Assembly: GCA_036023115.1 (NCBI GenBank)
Contig: JAYKKT010000091.1
Span: 35,265,501-35,329,500, forward strand
Direction of reading: 5' to 3'
DNA: 64,000 bases
Source of the DNA: Brasenia schreberi
Taxonomy: Eukaryota > Streptophyta > Magnoliopsida > Nymphaeales > Cabombaceae
Every line of letters starts with the position of its first letter. Position 1 is the stretch's first letter. Positions 12,021-24,899 of this stretch are shown piece after piece. The translations under genes were made by a program, and so were the position numbers. The notes beneath the pieces are model-generated. The model was not told the DNA's origin. It did no database searches and was given only the letters and a program-made list of their open reading frames with translations.

Positions 12021-12194
12021 ATGGATACATTTCGATAAGGAAAAATATATTGTGCACTACGACACAATTGCAACCATTACTTTGCTGAAGGTTGTTACAT
12101 GTATGACACTCAAAAGCTCATAAAGGAGTGCGAGCAAAGGAATTCACATGCCCCATATACACTAATCATCTCTTAAGTTTACATCAAAAAGGTT

Positions 12195-12198
<4 letters not shown>

Positions 12199-12278
<80 letters not shown>
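12199..12278. repeat. (AT)n microsatellite
   Basis: About 80 bases of uninterrupted TA/AT dinucleotides just downstream of the inhibitor pseudogene (minus strand). Confidence 0.95.
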
Positions 12279-12281
<3 letters not shown>

Positions 12282-12413
12282 CATGATCAATCCTTTAAAC
12301 ATAGTCTAACAAAGCCCCCATGAATCTACATATTGTGTGTATGATATATATATAAGCATGATCAATCCTTTAATCATAGCGTAACAAAGCCCCCATGAGT
12401 CTACATATTGTGC
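12279..12413. repeat. Direct duplication at the 3' end of the inhibitor pseudogene
   Basis: The run TATAAGCATGATCAATCCTT through CATATTGTG occurs twice (about 12277-12341 and 12351-12413) with a few mismatches, separated by a short TATATATA spacer. It covers the pseudogene stop-codon side, so the terminal codons and 3' flank were duplicated next to the microsatellite. Confidence 0.8.
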
Positions 12414-12850
12414 CCGGCGAGCTTGTTGACGAGCGCGAGGGTCTTGCTGGTCACTTGAGTAACACACACAATCTCCCTTCTCACCAACTCCTTAACTCTG
12501 CTAGTCTTAAGTCCCATGTCCCCAAAACCATTCATGCAAGTATGCTGGTCAGTCAAAGCAGCACTAACCCAAGTTTGCACGTTACTCATGTGCCACCTGA
12601 ACTTAATCCGGCCCAAGTTCTTTACCTCATCAATAGACCGACAGAGCCGATCGTCTGAGTCGGCAAGTGTGGTAGCACAATCCTTGATCACACCCGTCTC
12701 TAGTGCGCTCAGACGAGCAGTGCGCATGGCTGGATGTGAAGTGAGCTTGGTTATGAAGTCGGTGGCTCGCCTTGCTCTGATTAGGCTCACTACTAGTGTA
12801 GCCTGAGCCAGTTGGTGCGGACTCTACTGCACCGCCGATGCAAGGAGGAG
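12399..12850 (-). pseudogene. Plant invertase/pectin methylesterase inhibitor (PMEI-like), decayed
   Basis: The family acts in the apoplast, binding pectin methylesterase or invertase through a four-helix bundle. The open part 12790-12401 reads SLIRARRATDFITKL..., then ALETGVIKDCATTLADSDDRL, and HMSNVQTWVSAALTDQHTC, the conserved region with two disulphide cysteines (KDC and HTC), ending AGHNM. Upstream the frame continues as QLAQATLVV but is interrupted by a TAG directly before SPHQLAQ (about 12820). The N-terminal Cys pair and signal peptide cannot be read in frame. About 150 of the usual 200 residues are recognisable. The internal stop and lost N-terminus make it a pseudogene. The gene is normally intronless, which fits. 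Confidence 0.75.
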
Positions 12851-14782
12851 GACTGGGTGCACAGTTCCGGCAAGCTTGCCGCCGAACAGGACGATTTGCC
12901 TACTTAGCCCACTGGGGCACACAATTATCTTTTGCTTTCATACCTTATATATCATGAAATAATATTCCTTGTGGGCAAGCTGATAATATCCAGTGAGTCT
13001 CAACAAAGTCCATTAACCAGCAGCTCCCATAGCGTCTCTTTCTTGCACGCTGTTAGGACTATCATTTGAGTGGCCTTTCTACTTTTTTTTTTTATGAAAG
13101 ATGTACACATATGTTTCATGAGGTGGGGCGGCGGTTGGAGGATCAAAGTCCCCGTTCCCATACTCTTGACGGAGATCAAGAAGGTTCTTATCCCCGCCTC
13201 CACATCCCCTGTGGATCCCCATGGAGCCCCGTTTAGGGAAAGAAAAGATCTTTCTTCTTTTTTTTCACATGTCCACCGTATGGACCCGATGAGAGGAAGA
13301 CCGGATCCTACCCATTGTAGACTAATTTTGCAATATAAACACGAAAATTTTCGATCAAAAACCAAAACTCTAGCCTAAACAATCCGAATCGAAGCAAACT
13401 ATAATTCCAAAGGGCCTGAACTTTCTAGAACCAATAAGGAGAGGGGTTGGGACCGGGTTAATGGAGCAGGGACCTACTGTCCCTGTCGTCACCTTGATCC
13501 CGTCGAGGATTTTCCTGTTCTTCTCATTCCCGTCTCTCGTTTCTACGGGAAGCAAGGGATCCCCTTCTCGTGAACATTCCTCGTATGTCAAAGTGTACAA
13601 GAAAAGTGGGTTTGAGGATGTAGAGTCATTACGAGCAGTGACAGGTCTAGAATTTTATGTAGGGTGAGGCGAACTATATATAATAGCCATCGTTTAGATT
13701 GTGTCATGTAACTTTTTCGTTGGCTTTTCGAAATTCAGTTGAAGCAGCCACCCCACCTCGCTTCAATGTAGATCCATTATTGATCAAGAGACATAGGAAG
13801 AACCTGAAAGATGGGTGTAATTCAAACGACGTAACGTTCTTTTAGAAATTTTCTTTTTGTAAGGGAAGCAAATGATGATATGGAAGGGAATTGGAGCATC
13901 TATGATTTAGCTTAGGGAGGTCGTTTAGTGGTTCATAGGAGGGGTGTTTGCTCCCGCTACCGAGATAGGGCCGTTTTGTCCATGCATCCTGCTCCAGACA
14001 AACGTCGTTTGAGGCCCTGGGCCAGCGAGTGCCTGCTTGGCCATTTTACGTTGTAACACGGACTTGGTATGACTGGTTTGGAACCGAACCAACAGTCTCA
14101 ATCGAAACCAAACCGGGCTTGGGTTTGGATGGAGCCGATCAAACCAGACCTACAGCTTGTGATCACCTGGTTTGGTTCTGGTTCTACCTTTTATGGAGCT
14201 GGAACCGTCATGTGTACATCTTTTTAAGTTTAAATTTTTAAATGTTTTTTCCCTAGTTTCGTGCAGTTTAGGACTCAAACTGGAACAAACCCTATTCCGG
14301 TTCGGTTTCAGGTTGCAGGAAAATCAGAAATTAACTGTCTACAATGGGGAAAGAAGTGTAATATCTAATATTGTTGTCCCCAGAATCTGTTATCAAACTA
14401 GTTTTTAATTTTTCATGATTTTACGCCTCAAAATTTTTACTTTTATGCCTCGTGTATTTCCTATATTTTGAAGTCGCACAAGCCCTAAATTTTTTATTTT
14501 TTATCATTTGAGACCTCAAGTTTTCTCAAATTTTTAATTTTCTTGTAATTGATTCTATATTATTCTTATTAGTAGTATTACTACTATTATAATATATATT
14601 ATATACTGGCAAGAAATTTATATTATAAAACTAACAATTTACTCTATAATCTCATTCTCTCCTATAAGTTCACCTTTTATGTTGCCTCACTATTTATAAG
14701 AAAGATCTTATTACTATAAGTTTACCTCTTTCTATTGCTTCACTTCTTGTCTCTCTTTTTCTTTCACTCTCACTCTCTTTAT

Positions 14783-14785
<3 letters not shown>

Positions 14786-14855
<70 letters not shown>

Positions 14856-14868
14856 AAGAGAGAGAGAA
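14786..14868. repeat. (AT)n-(GA)n compound microsatellite
   Basis: CACACACATACATA leads into about 55 bases of TA repeats and then AGAGAGAG. Confidence 0.95.
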
Positions 14869-15333
14869 TTGATGGGCATCTTAAAAGTAAAAAGCCTAGT
14901 TGAGTCCAAAACTTGCGGAAAATTACATGTCATGATATTCTTCTAATTCAAAGCAAAAATTGTCTTTCCTTGTTAATGAAATGTGTAAATTAAGAGGAAG
15001 AAAGTCAAATGATTTTAAGAATTCAATTCAAAATTATGCGAATTATTGACTAGAACCATTCTAATCTTTGAACTTAATATATCACAATTTCAGTAATTGA
15101 TTTCAAGAGGATTTGGTGGTTCCAAATCTGAGATGTCAGGTTCGATCCTGTAGGGGTGGCAAAATTGTGTCGATTCTTCATGTTCAGGTCTACTCATTTT
15201 GGGTTATGGCCAAATCCAGGTCGATCTGGACCTGACCCATTCTTTTATCAGTCCTCTTCTCCAAACTTGGACACAGATGAAACGGGTTTGGGTAGACCTG
15301 ACCAGACCCGACTGCGACCTTATTTTACACAGT

Positions 15334-15344
15334 CTCTCTTTCTG

Positions 15345-15404
<60 letters not shown>

Positions 15405-15405
15405 G
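15334..15405. repeat. (CT)n-(CA)n-(TA)n compound microsatellite
   Basis: TCTCTCTC, then ACACACAC, then ATATATAT in direct succession. Confidence 0.95.
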
Positions 15406-16879
15406 AATGAGTAAATCTGATTAGTAATGAGGGACATTAACATTAATTGGGTGATTTTAGAAGCACCACACAAAATTAAAATAAAAAGGGCGTCTTCCAA
15501 ATATTAAAAAGGGCGATGTTAGAAAACCGGCCCACAGATCTGAGCCGGTTCTTTTAGGAAGTTACTCTTATTCTATGTAGGAGTGTGGGGTCCCATGAAC
15601 TAGGGTTCCCATGTAACCGACCACACCTAGCGTGAGGGAAGCTACGTAGGCATGTCGGGATTTTTCAAAAATACTAAAATTACCTCAAGTTATCTCTCTT
15701 CTTTCTCTCATCAATGTACGATTCTCACATCATTCTTGATTGCTTATGACAACTTTATGTAGCTTCGCTTGAAGTTTTGTTTTGTACTTTCATGCACAAC
15801 CGATTTTTATTTGACTTTCAAAAAACAAAATGAATGAAACAAAGGAGAAACAAATTCGAATTGATGATGTTTCTTTTTAAATGAGAGAAGAAAAAGAAAA
15901 GAAACCTGCATTATTTCAGGTTGAGTGATTAATTTGACACGAAAAAAATAAATACGGAAAGTTCTTTTTCCATCTTTTTCTTCTTCATGTTCAAGGGAAG
16001 GAGTCAATGACACGACAAAACCATTTATCTTTCCAAGAGGACATTACACAATCACGTCTCCATTCCATCTCTTGGCAACTTGCTGTCGTTGGGCCGATAG
16101 CATCAAATACATAAAAATACAAAATATATTTGAATCTATGAACTTACCTCTAAAAAATATAAAAGGTTTCTTCGAACAAAACACTCAAACCTCCTCCTCT
16201 TCTTGTTTTGTAGGAAGAAGAAACAGTGCTTCCACAGGATTCCGTTGTGTATCGTTTGTTTATGGAAGAAAGTACCGGAGGTTGGGTTCGAGCGGAATCG
16301 ATGACAACAATAGCAGACGAGAGAGAGGAACCACATATGATGTTGGAGGTAGCATGTGAATTTTTTAAAACAGGTAGAGATAATTTTGGAAATGATAGAA
16401 AAGATGTTTGTATGGTAATTAGTATAATAACGATTATAAAAAATTCATTAAAAAAAACAACTGTATGAAAGAAACTATTGGTTCTAGTTTCATATCAGTT
16501 TCAAATTCATAGAGTGATGTAAGTTCATGGTCCGGTTCGACCAGTTTCCGTTAGAGATTGGTTTCTAGTTTGATCTGGTTCCAGTAACAAGATCGGTTCA
16601 GAAGAATCAGAACCGGTCAAGTACTAGCCACGGCTCCGGTCGTTCTCGAAGGAAAAGGGAAAAAAGAAAAGGAAAAAAGGGTAAATGATCCTTGACCAAA
16701 AATTATTGAGTATCACGAGGAAATCCATCAGGTTTCACGGCACGGTCGACACGGCACGGTTGACATGAACGGCATTCAAAACCGGGTTGTCTGCGGCAAT
16801 CTCCGTCGATTTCCTCTTTAAGCCATTTTACCCAGAAAATAAGCCCCTTGACCTTGAAGAATCACCTCATCACCCATTC

Positions 16880-17030
16880 AGAGAAGGGCCAATCTTTTGT
16901 TGGTGATGCGATGACAAATAACAAAAAGGTAGAAATAAATCTCGTCTGGGAAAAATCGCCGAACTGTAGCAAATAGATCGAGTTACGACAGTTTGAAGCA
17001 GAAGGCTCGCAAAGTGGAAACGAGCTAAGG
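16880..17030 (+). promoter_or_regulatory. Probable 5' UTR/promoter side of the WAT1-related gene
   Basis: The bases upstream of the chosen ATG at 17031. No clear TATA box is assigned. The surrounding sequence is GC-richer than the intergenic DNA further left. Confidence 0.3.
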
Positions 17031-20000
17031 ATGCACGGGATGACGATGGTAACCGATACATGGAAGGCTCATGCAGCCATGGTGTTGGTTCAGATCAATT
17101 ATGGAGGTTATCACGTTCTCACCAAGTCTGCACTCAATGTTGGGATGAACAAGGTGGTGTTTTGCGTCTATAGAGACATTCTGGCACTCGCACTCCTCGT
17201 CCCCATCGCTTACTACAGAGAAATGTGTGATCTCTTTCCAGGTTTTGTTTGCCTCGTTTTTTTGCTTTTTGTTCAATTCAATTTGGTCGTTTTCTTTTGG
17301 AGTTTCGACAGGATATGTGGAAGTAACGCATGGTTTCTAATTCCATTTGCTCATGCTTCTTGATTGTTACTGTAATTGCCTGTTGGGGATTTGCGGGGTT
17401 ATCTGTCATGGGTCTTTGGTCTTCCCATTGCGACAGATTGGTCTTGGAATTGTGTTTGGATTACAATCTTCAGGAAAAATAGCATGAGTTGTATGACGCA
17501 ATTGTACTTGATTAAGAAGCACCCTGTTAACATCGTTGGTCCTTTGATTTAGATCTCCCTGGATATATGGTGACTGGAAGTTCTTTAGATCATATAGTGC
17601 CATGTTCTTTTTCTTTTTGCTTCAATTGTAGTCATGAAAATCTGTTTCATAGTATGTATTCATTTGGAGAAATTGTTTTCATTTGCTCGGGGATAGATCC
17701 GTGCGGTAGAGGTGCGGCCACAGAAAGAGACTCAGTCCCTAAGGAGACTATTACAAAATGTGATACAGCAGGAGATAAAACGAGAATGACACCATCGTAG
17801 TTAGAGGCCGTTCCTTATAGAGGTAGTTGAGCCTTGTTTTCAAATTACGAAACAAAAGTTGGAGAGGTGTCGAAATATGTCTCCTGGGTGAGGATATTAG
17901 AAGTTGGAGGATATATGCAACAAACATGTTTGAGGAATTTGCAGAGAAACACATAAGACATGAATTTGCTATTTTAAATCTAAATTGCAAGCGTGACCCA
18001 AGATATATTAAATGACTAAGAATTCAAGTATCAAGCCCCTCAATGACCTGAGAAAGATTATAATGTCTTCTAAGAGTTTGTGTAACCAATCACCCCGTGA
18101 TCCAAGATAGGTTAGAATGGTGTCATTAGCTGACCCTAGCACTATCTAGCAATTTTGATTCTTTTATTTGTTATGTTGTGATAAGCATAATCTGAGTTGG
18201 GATGTGTTAAAAATTATATTTGTTCTCTTCCTCTAACGGGACAAACATCAGATCTCGTGAATCCCCATGAAACTGCTAGCAGTATTTTCTTTATTTTTTT
18301 TTATCAGTCTATTTGTTATGCTGGCAATAGCACCGATGGTATTGGATCCTTTAATTCTTTGCTTCTGACTATTCTTGTACGTGAGAGTGATGCAGAAGGA
18401 CGCGCCCTCCATTATCTCGCCAGCTTCTTGTGTCATTCTTTTTTCTTGGCTTAACTGGGTATGATTTCTATAGCATTACTGCCTCCACAACAAAAATGAT
18501 TTTCTGTTCCAAGAATTGTATATAAATTCTCTTTTCTATTTATACAGGATATTCGGGAACCAACTTCTATTTATTATTGGTCTGGGATATACGAGTCCAA
18601 CATATGCCGCAGCAATACAGCCTGCTACACCAGTATTTACATTCATATTGGCTGTGTTAATGGGGTAAAGATTGGTGTTTGCACGTTATCTTCTTTGGTT
18701 TGTAATTGTGTCCATTGTCTGTCCATTCATCTAATTTATGCTATGAAATTATTTTTGTGTAGCACAGAGTCAGTTAATATGTTTACAAATGAAGGCAAGA
18801 TGAAGGTTCTTGGCACAATTATCTGTGTCTCTGGAGCTATATTCATGGCATCATTTAAAGGTCCTGCAGTTATTGGAAGTGACTTTGTTGATCTTGTTGC
18901 CAGTGACATAAGTGCAACATCCCAGCCAGAGCCTGTAGGTTGGTTATCCCTTGCCTTCATGGAATTCGGACTTGAAACATGGCATGTCGGTATCCTGTGC
19001 CTTATTGGAAACTGCCTGTGCATGTCTGTGTATCTGGCTCTGCAGGTATGTTAGCGTTGTTGACTTATATGTATCTATATTATAGTTTCAGGGCGGTGAA
19101 GACATGAAAATTAGATGGAAAGCACCTGATAGACAACAAGCCTACGTGTTTTCACTCCTTTTATGCTGGAAGCTTTGTGCATGCTCACATACTTTGTTTT
19201 CGGAATAACACCATTGCTATTGATTATTTTTGGGCAACCTCCTGCCTGACAGTTGATTTTATCTTTGGCATTCAAAGCGCACTGTGCTTTGTAATATGTT
19301 TGCTATGCGATAGTTGAATTGTTTATTTGTTGTTAGTAACGTTACCAACTTTTGAAATTGTGATGTTATTTTTTTAGAATTTTCTGTTTATCTAAGACAA
19401 ACACAATACTTTATGGTAGCGTAAACTATGTCAGGTTTCCACCTATTTGCTTGACCACCATAGATTGATTGTTTTAGCTGGAAATGACATGAGGTATTGG
19501 TATTAGAGATGGTACGAGACAGCTATACGATTGTATATGAACGTTGTAGGTTTCAGTTTGTATGATACGGAGTGATATATAGTTTCTATTGGATTTAGAT
19601 GATGTTTGCACATGTGTAATAATACTCAGCTACTTCCTTTTAGCATACTATAGGGCCAATAGATAATGAGGTGATTAGAAACAAATTGGGAGTGACACCA
19701 ATGGATCTTAAAATGAGGAAAAATAGTTTAAGATGATTTGAACATGTAGAAAGATGACCAAAAGAAGTTCTGGTAAGAAGGTATGAAAAATTAGATTGTG
19801 AAAATATTAAAAGAGAAAGAGGAAGACCACAAAAGCGTTGGAAGGAAACAATAAAGAATGATCTAGCTTATGTTGAGTTAACTACAAGCATGGCACATGA
19901 TCTGGCTCTATGGAAATAAAGAGTCCATGTAACCGACCCTATATGGGAAAAGGCTTAGTTGTTGTTGTTCTATAGGGCAAAATCACATGGATCCATATGA

Positions 20001-22408
20001 TGCAGTTTGCAATACACTTTCAGCCCATACTAAATGATCCTACATGCCATTATTTCTGGGGACTATACAATGCCCTCGGAAGAGGATAGATATGGCTACT
20101 TTGACTAAATAATGAAATTTAAAAGTGAGCAACTAAGGAGAACGTACCTTAAGGAGATGCTTAGAATCTTGAAGGAACTATTTGTGAAATCTGACAAACT
20201 ACGATTATAAATATTAGAAAAGTGACGATTGAACATCAAAAAGGAGGCTTGGTAGTAGAGTGGAGTTGCCCAAAAAATATTAGTGTAAAGAGAGCATGTT
20301 GAAATGCACACAGTCAAAAGATATAAAAGTTTGAAGGCTTATAAGGGGAGGAGGTGAAGGAGATATCTTTTAATATACTAACACTGGGTCATGAAAAAGA
20401 ATGACCTTACCCAAGCCACAATTATCTAAATGAGAAAATTGTTCTTGTGCAAACAAGAATATCGAGGTGAGATGGAAGAATTATTTTCGCAAATCTTTAA
20501 ATGGAAGTATGGTGTTCAAATCAGTTTAGGAACCCTAACCTAGTGAAGCGCAAAAGCAAATCTCACCATCTACCAATTCATTCAGAGGACAAAAGTGAAA
20601 GAAACTTTTGAATTTATGAAGTCTGACAAGGGTGAGGGCTAAATGATATTTCTATAGTCTTATGCAAAATATTAAGAGAGAAAAATATGTTGACTTTGGA
20701 AATGATTTAACGTCATATGAAGAATAAGATGTTCAAGGAGTGGAGGAAGAGTACATTGACACCCATGTAGAAGAAGAAAGAAAATATCCCAAAACTTTTG
20801 CCTATAATAAGGTATCAAGTTAAGTAAGTCATACCATGAAACTATGAGGAATAATTATGGAAAGAAGGGTTAGGCACATTTAGTAGAAACCAATTTGGAT
20901 TCATGTTATTTGCTTATAGGATGTTTAGTGGAATGTTGTCCCATCAATATTAGAAAATGTACAATATTTACTTATCCTTCTGCAATGTTAAAAAATGTAG
21001 GCTAAAAGCATGTAAATGTGAAGTATTTGGGTGTCAATGTGTTCAATGTGTCAGACACGGATATTTTGGTTTTGCACAAGTGTCTAGGTAACAAATACTA
21101 CAACTGTGCCACTGCTTAGCTATGAATGTCAAGACAATGCGATTTTGGTTGACATGAATATGCAATTTCCTGTAAGGACTACTACCCTTACGTTGACTGA
21201 GTGAGGTAACTTATCCTTTCATCAAAGGACTGCTTATAAAGGTTGACTCAGATGGTTGTATTTGACCCATCTTGCCTGATTTACAAGTAATTATGCTCCT
21301 CATCTTCTTTGCTATTGCTTTTGCCTTATGATTTTATCACTTGCCTTGTTTATTTGCATGTTTTCATCATTAATGGATCTATTAAATTGCTCTTGGATTA
21401 ACGGAAAGATGTATGTAACGTGATAACTATAACCATAACTCTATAGTAACTTGGACTCCCAATTTGATATGTGTTCTTTCATACGATCGGCGTTCTGTGT
21501 ATTTAAATTTTTTTGTATGTGCTTTTTTTTCTGTCAATGATGTGTGTAAGTTTGTTTCCTCTTGCCTTTGGTAGGTGTACTTTTTTCTTTGTTTTAGTAG
21601 ATTTCAAGTGTACAAAAAATGTAAAACTCCGACTGGTAATTTGAAGGTGAATCTAGTTGCTGGTTGAAGAAAGTTGTGTTAGATTTGAAAATGTTACCAT
21701 GACAGTTGTGATGTTTCTGCTGATGTAAACCTCATTTCTTGTTGAAACTTTGCAGGCTCCAGTTTTAACGAAATATCCTGCAAGCCTGTCAGTTACGGCA
21801 TATTCATACTTTTTTGGTGTTCTTTTCATGACTTTTACTGGAGTGTTTGCAACTAGTAACCACAGTGATTGGGTTTTAACACGATCGGAGGTGCTCGCAG
21901 TCATATATGCAGTAAGTCCAATGTCCATTTCATTTCCATTTACATTTTTTAAAAATAATTCCAGAAAGCTATGTGACTTCAAACATTTAAGTCTTGGAAT
22001 GACGTTCTACCCTGTTCAAATGTTACAAGGATCCATTTAATACTTATCTTAAAAGAAAAAGGGAAGGGGCAAGGGGTTCTATTTGATGGGAAAGGGTTTT
22101 CAAAAGGTTTCAATCATGGATTCCCTTTTCACCAAACACAGTTCCTGCAGTGTTGCTATTTTTAGCATCTATCTTCCAGAATGTTTAGATGAGGTACTTG
22201 TATTTTTTACTGTTTCAAATTTTAGAACATAAAAGAATGGTGAACTTGATTTTCAGGGAGTTGTTGCGTCTGCTGTCAATTATGGGCTTCTGACTTGGGC
22301 TAATAAGATAATAGGTCCTGCAATGGTGGCACTCTATAACCCAGTTCAACCTGTTGTATCTGCTTTTCTGTCAAGAGTTTTCCTTGGTAGCACATTATAT
22401 CTTGGAAG
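17031..22408 (+). CDS. WAT1-related / EamA (MtN21-like) transporter, six exons, 3' end missing
   Basis: A ten-helix drug/metabolite-type transporter of the plant WAT1-related family; known members move auxin or amino acids, and the substrate here is unknown. Exons: 17031-17224 ([20 protein letters not shown]), 18396-18458 ([19 protein letters not shown]), 18548-18664 ([20 protein letters not shown]), 18763-19045 ([24 protein letters not shown]), 21756-21911 ([13 protein letters not shown]), 22257-22408 ([20 protein letters not shown]). Donors and acceptors are GT/AG and all phases join: AT|A, GG|G, GG|C, then phase 0 twice. No stop or frameshift in these exons. The family's final exon (after LYLG, about 40-60 residues with the last helix and C-terminal tail) is not found up to 64,000. 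The start was chosen because it gives the family N-terminus; the ATG at 17040 is an alternative. Intron 4 carries two LINE fragments. Confidence 0.85.
19657..19969 (+). mobile_element. RTE LINE 3' fragment in WAT1-gene intron 4 (RTE-5)
   Basis: A 5'-truncated copy covering only the C-terminal region (NEV.RNKLGV... to GPQKRW.ETI) and the 3' end with a GTTGTTGTT tail. It is flanked by the identical 9-bp target duplication CTATAGGGC at 19648-19656 and 19970-19978. Same orientation as the host gene. Confidence 0.92.
20225..20915 (+). mobile_element. Old RTE LINE relic in WAT1-gene intron 4 (RTE-6)
   Basis: Word-level similarity to the LINE linker (AAAAGGAGGCTTGGTAGTAG; AGAGAGCATGTTG; GGCTTATAAG) and to parts of the RT region, ending near AACCAATTTGGATTCATG. 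Strongly diverged with no usable frame. It appears to belong to an older subfamily, like the copy at about 60484. Confidence 0.6.
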
Positions 22409-23400
22409 GTGAGGCTGAGTTCACTGAATGGTATCAATTTCCTATTTAACATCTGACGTGCTACTATAAGTTCATAAGACTTATGTTTTGTCATAGTTTC
22501 TAGTGCCATGTCTATTATTCTTTAACTTACTGTTAAAAGGAGATAATTAGCAAGTGTCGAATTGCTGGAGTACTTTGAGCATTGTACGTACAGAACATAG
22601 GATAATAGACAGAAGAGTTTAATCTCCCTCTCTCTCTCACGTACATGTCTGTCTTATGATGCCATTGGTTCATATTTAAGCATCATTGATGAGGATCTAT
22701 AGACATTCTTGTCTTCTGGCACATTTATTGTTTTTGGCTGCTGCAGAAAGTTTGTATGCATCGGCATGCTGAAATTTCATTGTTGATTTGTGGGCTGGAC
22801 ATGACATGCGCAATATCATTGGCTACACCTAAATCAAAACCAAAACAAACCCTACCGCTGCCTCCACTTTAAGGTTAGGGGTTGTTGTTGGTTCCAATCC
22901 TTGCCCCTAAGGGAGGTTCTCCTCATGGATTCTTATCCACCATTGTGCGCTATCTTATGTTACATTACAATTTAACTTAGGTCATGTTTTATCATTCCTT
23001 CCAATACTTTTAAGGCCTTCCTCTGCTTTTTTAAAGTGCTAATAAACATCTGACACTTTCTTGGTGGAGCTCTGAAGTTGTATCCATATAAAGCCCTTGC
23101 AATTTCTAATGGTGAAGCACAACTATCATCAAACGCATTTGAAGGAACAAGTCACTTAAACCTGTCTCCCATGTTGTGCCCCACTAACTTTTTCTCTAAT
23201 AACCTTGACATGGCCTGTTTTCTATTGCCTCACATCCCCCCAGTATCTCCAATTCTACCATTGACTTCTTCTCCATGTATCTGCAGTTGATTGCCTAAAC
23301 CTTGATACCGTGTAGCATCAACCTTTTTTGTAAAATAAGAGCTTTACTATTCGTATCCCTTCTTTATATTATTCACCTTTTAATCTCAGTGGTAACTTTG
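22409..23400. other. Presumed last intron of the WAT1-related gene or downstream DNA
   Basis: Begins with the consensus donor GTGAGG after exon 6. I searched by eye for the terminal-exon signature (GG-hydrophobic helix, then VTW) and did not see it. No other feature recognised. Confidence 0.45.
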
Positions 23401-23415
23401 TGTCACAGAACACCT

Positions 23416-23810
23416 ACAACAACAACAACATCTAAGCCTTTTCCCATACTAGACAGGGTCGGCCACATGGATTCTTTGTTTCCACAGATCCCTATCGTGT
23501 GCCATGTTAGCAGTTAACTCACAATAAGCTAGATCATTCTTTATTGTTTCTTTCCAACACTTTTGTGGTCGTCCTCTACCTCTTTTAATACTTTCCAAAT
23601 TTAGTTTTTCATACCTTCTTACATGTTCTTCTTTTGATCTTCTTTCTATATGTTCAAACCATCTTAAATGATATTCTCTCATTTTATCCTCTATTGGTGT
23701 CACTCCTAATTTGTTTATAATATCCTCATTATGTATACGGTCTTTTCTTGTATGACCACTCATCCATCTCAACATCTTCATTTCTGTCACAGACATCTTT
23801 TGTACATGTA
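23416..23810 (-). mobile_element. RTE LINE 3' fragment, reversed (RTE-7)
   Basis: Minus-strand, 5'-truncated copy. The tail reads CAACAACAACAACA on the plus strand at 23418-23431, followed by TCTAAGCCTTTTCCCATACT. The C-terminal ORF (23823-23449) is uninterrupted: [15 protein letters not shown] to [16 protein letters not shown]. An exact 15-bp target duplication TGTCACAGAACACCT flanks it (23401-23415 and 23811-23825). The open frame and perfect duplication suggest a fairly recent insertion. It lies on the 3' side of the WAT1-related exons. Confidence 0.95.
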
Positions 23811-23825
23811 TGTCACAGAACACCT

Positions 23826-24899
23826 GTCAGGAGAAAAAGGAAGAACTTTTAAATGCCAACCAAATTGTTCGGTCTAAGTCAAAAAGTCCCTACACTCTTT
23901 AGCTCTTTCAATTTCTTCCCAAAAGTTTGCACTCGGTTTGTCAAATAGACTCAATAAATTGATGCCTGACCATCACGGGGTTGATCTCTAGGTTAAAATT
24001 AGCTTGTTCTAAATTTACCATTTTTACTTTTCTGAATTTCGAGGCTTAGTTGGATATCCAAAGTTTGATTGCAGAGCTACATTAGAGTATTAATAAACAT
24101 AAATGCAAACTAAGAAACAGAAAACAAGCAAACAATTGCACTTTAAACTTAAGTTAATGAAGTTTAGCAACTCTTTTGCATGAGTTAAAATATATATGCT
24201 TCTTGATACAATTTTTTCTTTTTTATTGCCAGACATTAGATGGTGAGCATTTCTTCTGATTCTTCTGGAATATTTTAAAAAATATTATGAATGTATCTGC
24301 GTGTAAGTTAAACTAAATAAGTAGCTGTTAATTTTGTTCAAATACATAACATTAATGTGTAAAAGAGATGTCATATATAAAGACGAGCTCTAATATTTTC
24401 TGCACCAGTCATATTTGTAGTAGAGATTTTAGCGAACAAGAAAATTTGGGCCTTTTAGGATGACCTACATATATGTGTATGTGTGTGTCACCTGCATGCA
24501 TGCATGCTTGTGGGGTGTGCATGCATGCGTGTCCCTGCCAGTTTTTCTTTTTAACTGTAACTCAAAATGAACTAACAATTTTCAAAGTGGAAAGGCTTGG
24601 ACACTAACGTTTAATGGTAGGCAACTTGGGAGCTGATTGGTTAACCCAAGAAAAACTTTTGGAGGAAAATGAAAGAACTGAAAACATTTTGAGGCTATTT
24701 GATTTCAACCCAAATATTTGGGGGGGCATTTGAAAGCTCAGGAAAAAACAAAAATAGCCATGAGTAAGGGTGCATGTCCTCGATGGCTCGATGCACTTTT
24801 TATCAGCTATCTACATTTTGTGGAATATGTTTTTTTATTTTGTCTTGATGGGTTGTCAGAAACAGATGAGTGCAAATCCAATCTTCAGAAGAAAACGAT
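23826..24899. other. Intergenic, no gene recognised
   Basis: Includes a TGCATGCATGC run at about 24494-24530 and otherwise unremarkable AT-rich DNA. Confidence 0.5.

Larger units (their letters stand above)
12851..16879. other. Intergenic; TE-like sequence words and microsatellites, no gene recognised
   Basis: GC-richer blocks at about 13130-13560 carry GTCCCCGT/GATCCCC words, and blocks at about 14060-14330, 15150-15330 and 16520-16640 carry GGTTCGG/AACCGG or GACCTGACC words. Both are compositional marks of non-autonomous plant transposons, but I could not define ends. Open frames at 13000-13378, 16072-16359 and 16226-16468 show no recognised domain. Confidence 0.5.

Noticed and set aside
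13000..13378. Overlapping ORFs of 102 and 121 residues on both strands
   Set aside because: No motif, low-complexity GTCCCC words and no splice or promoter context; treated as TE-like intergenic DNA.
15156..15414. ORFs ending in SLSLSHTHTHTHIYIYIY
   Set aside because: Translation of a compound microsatellite.
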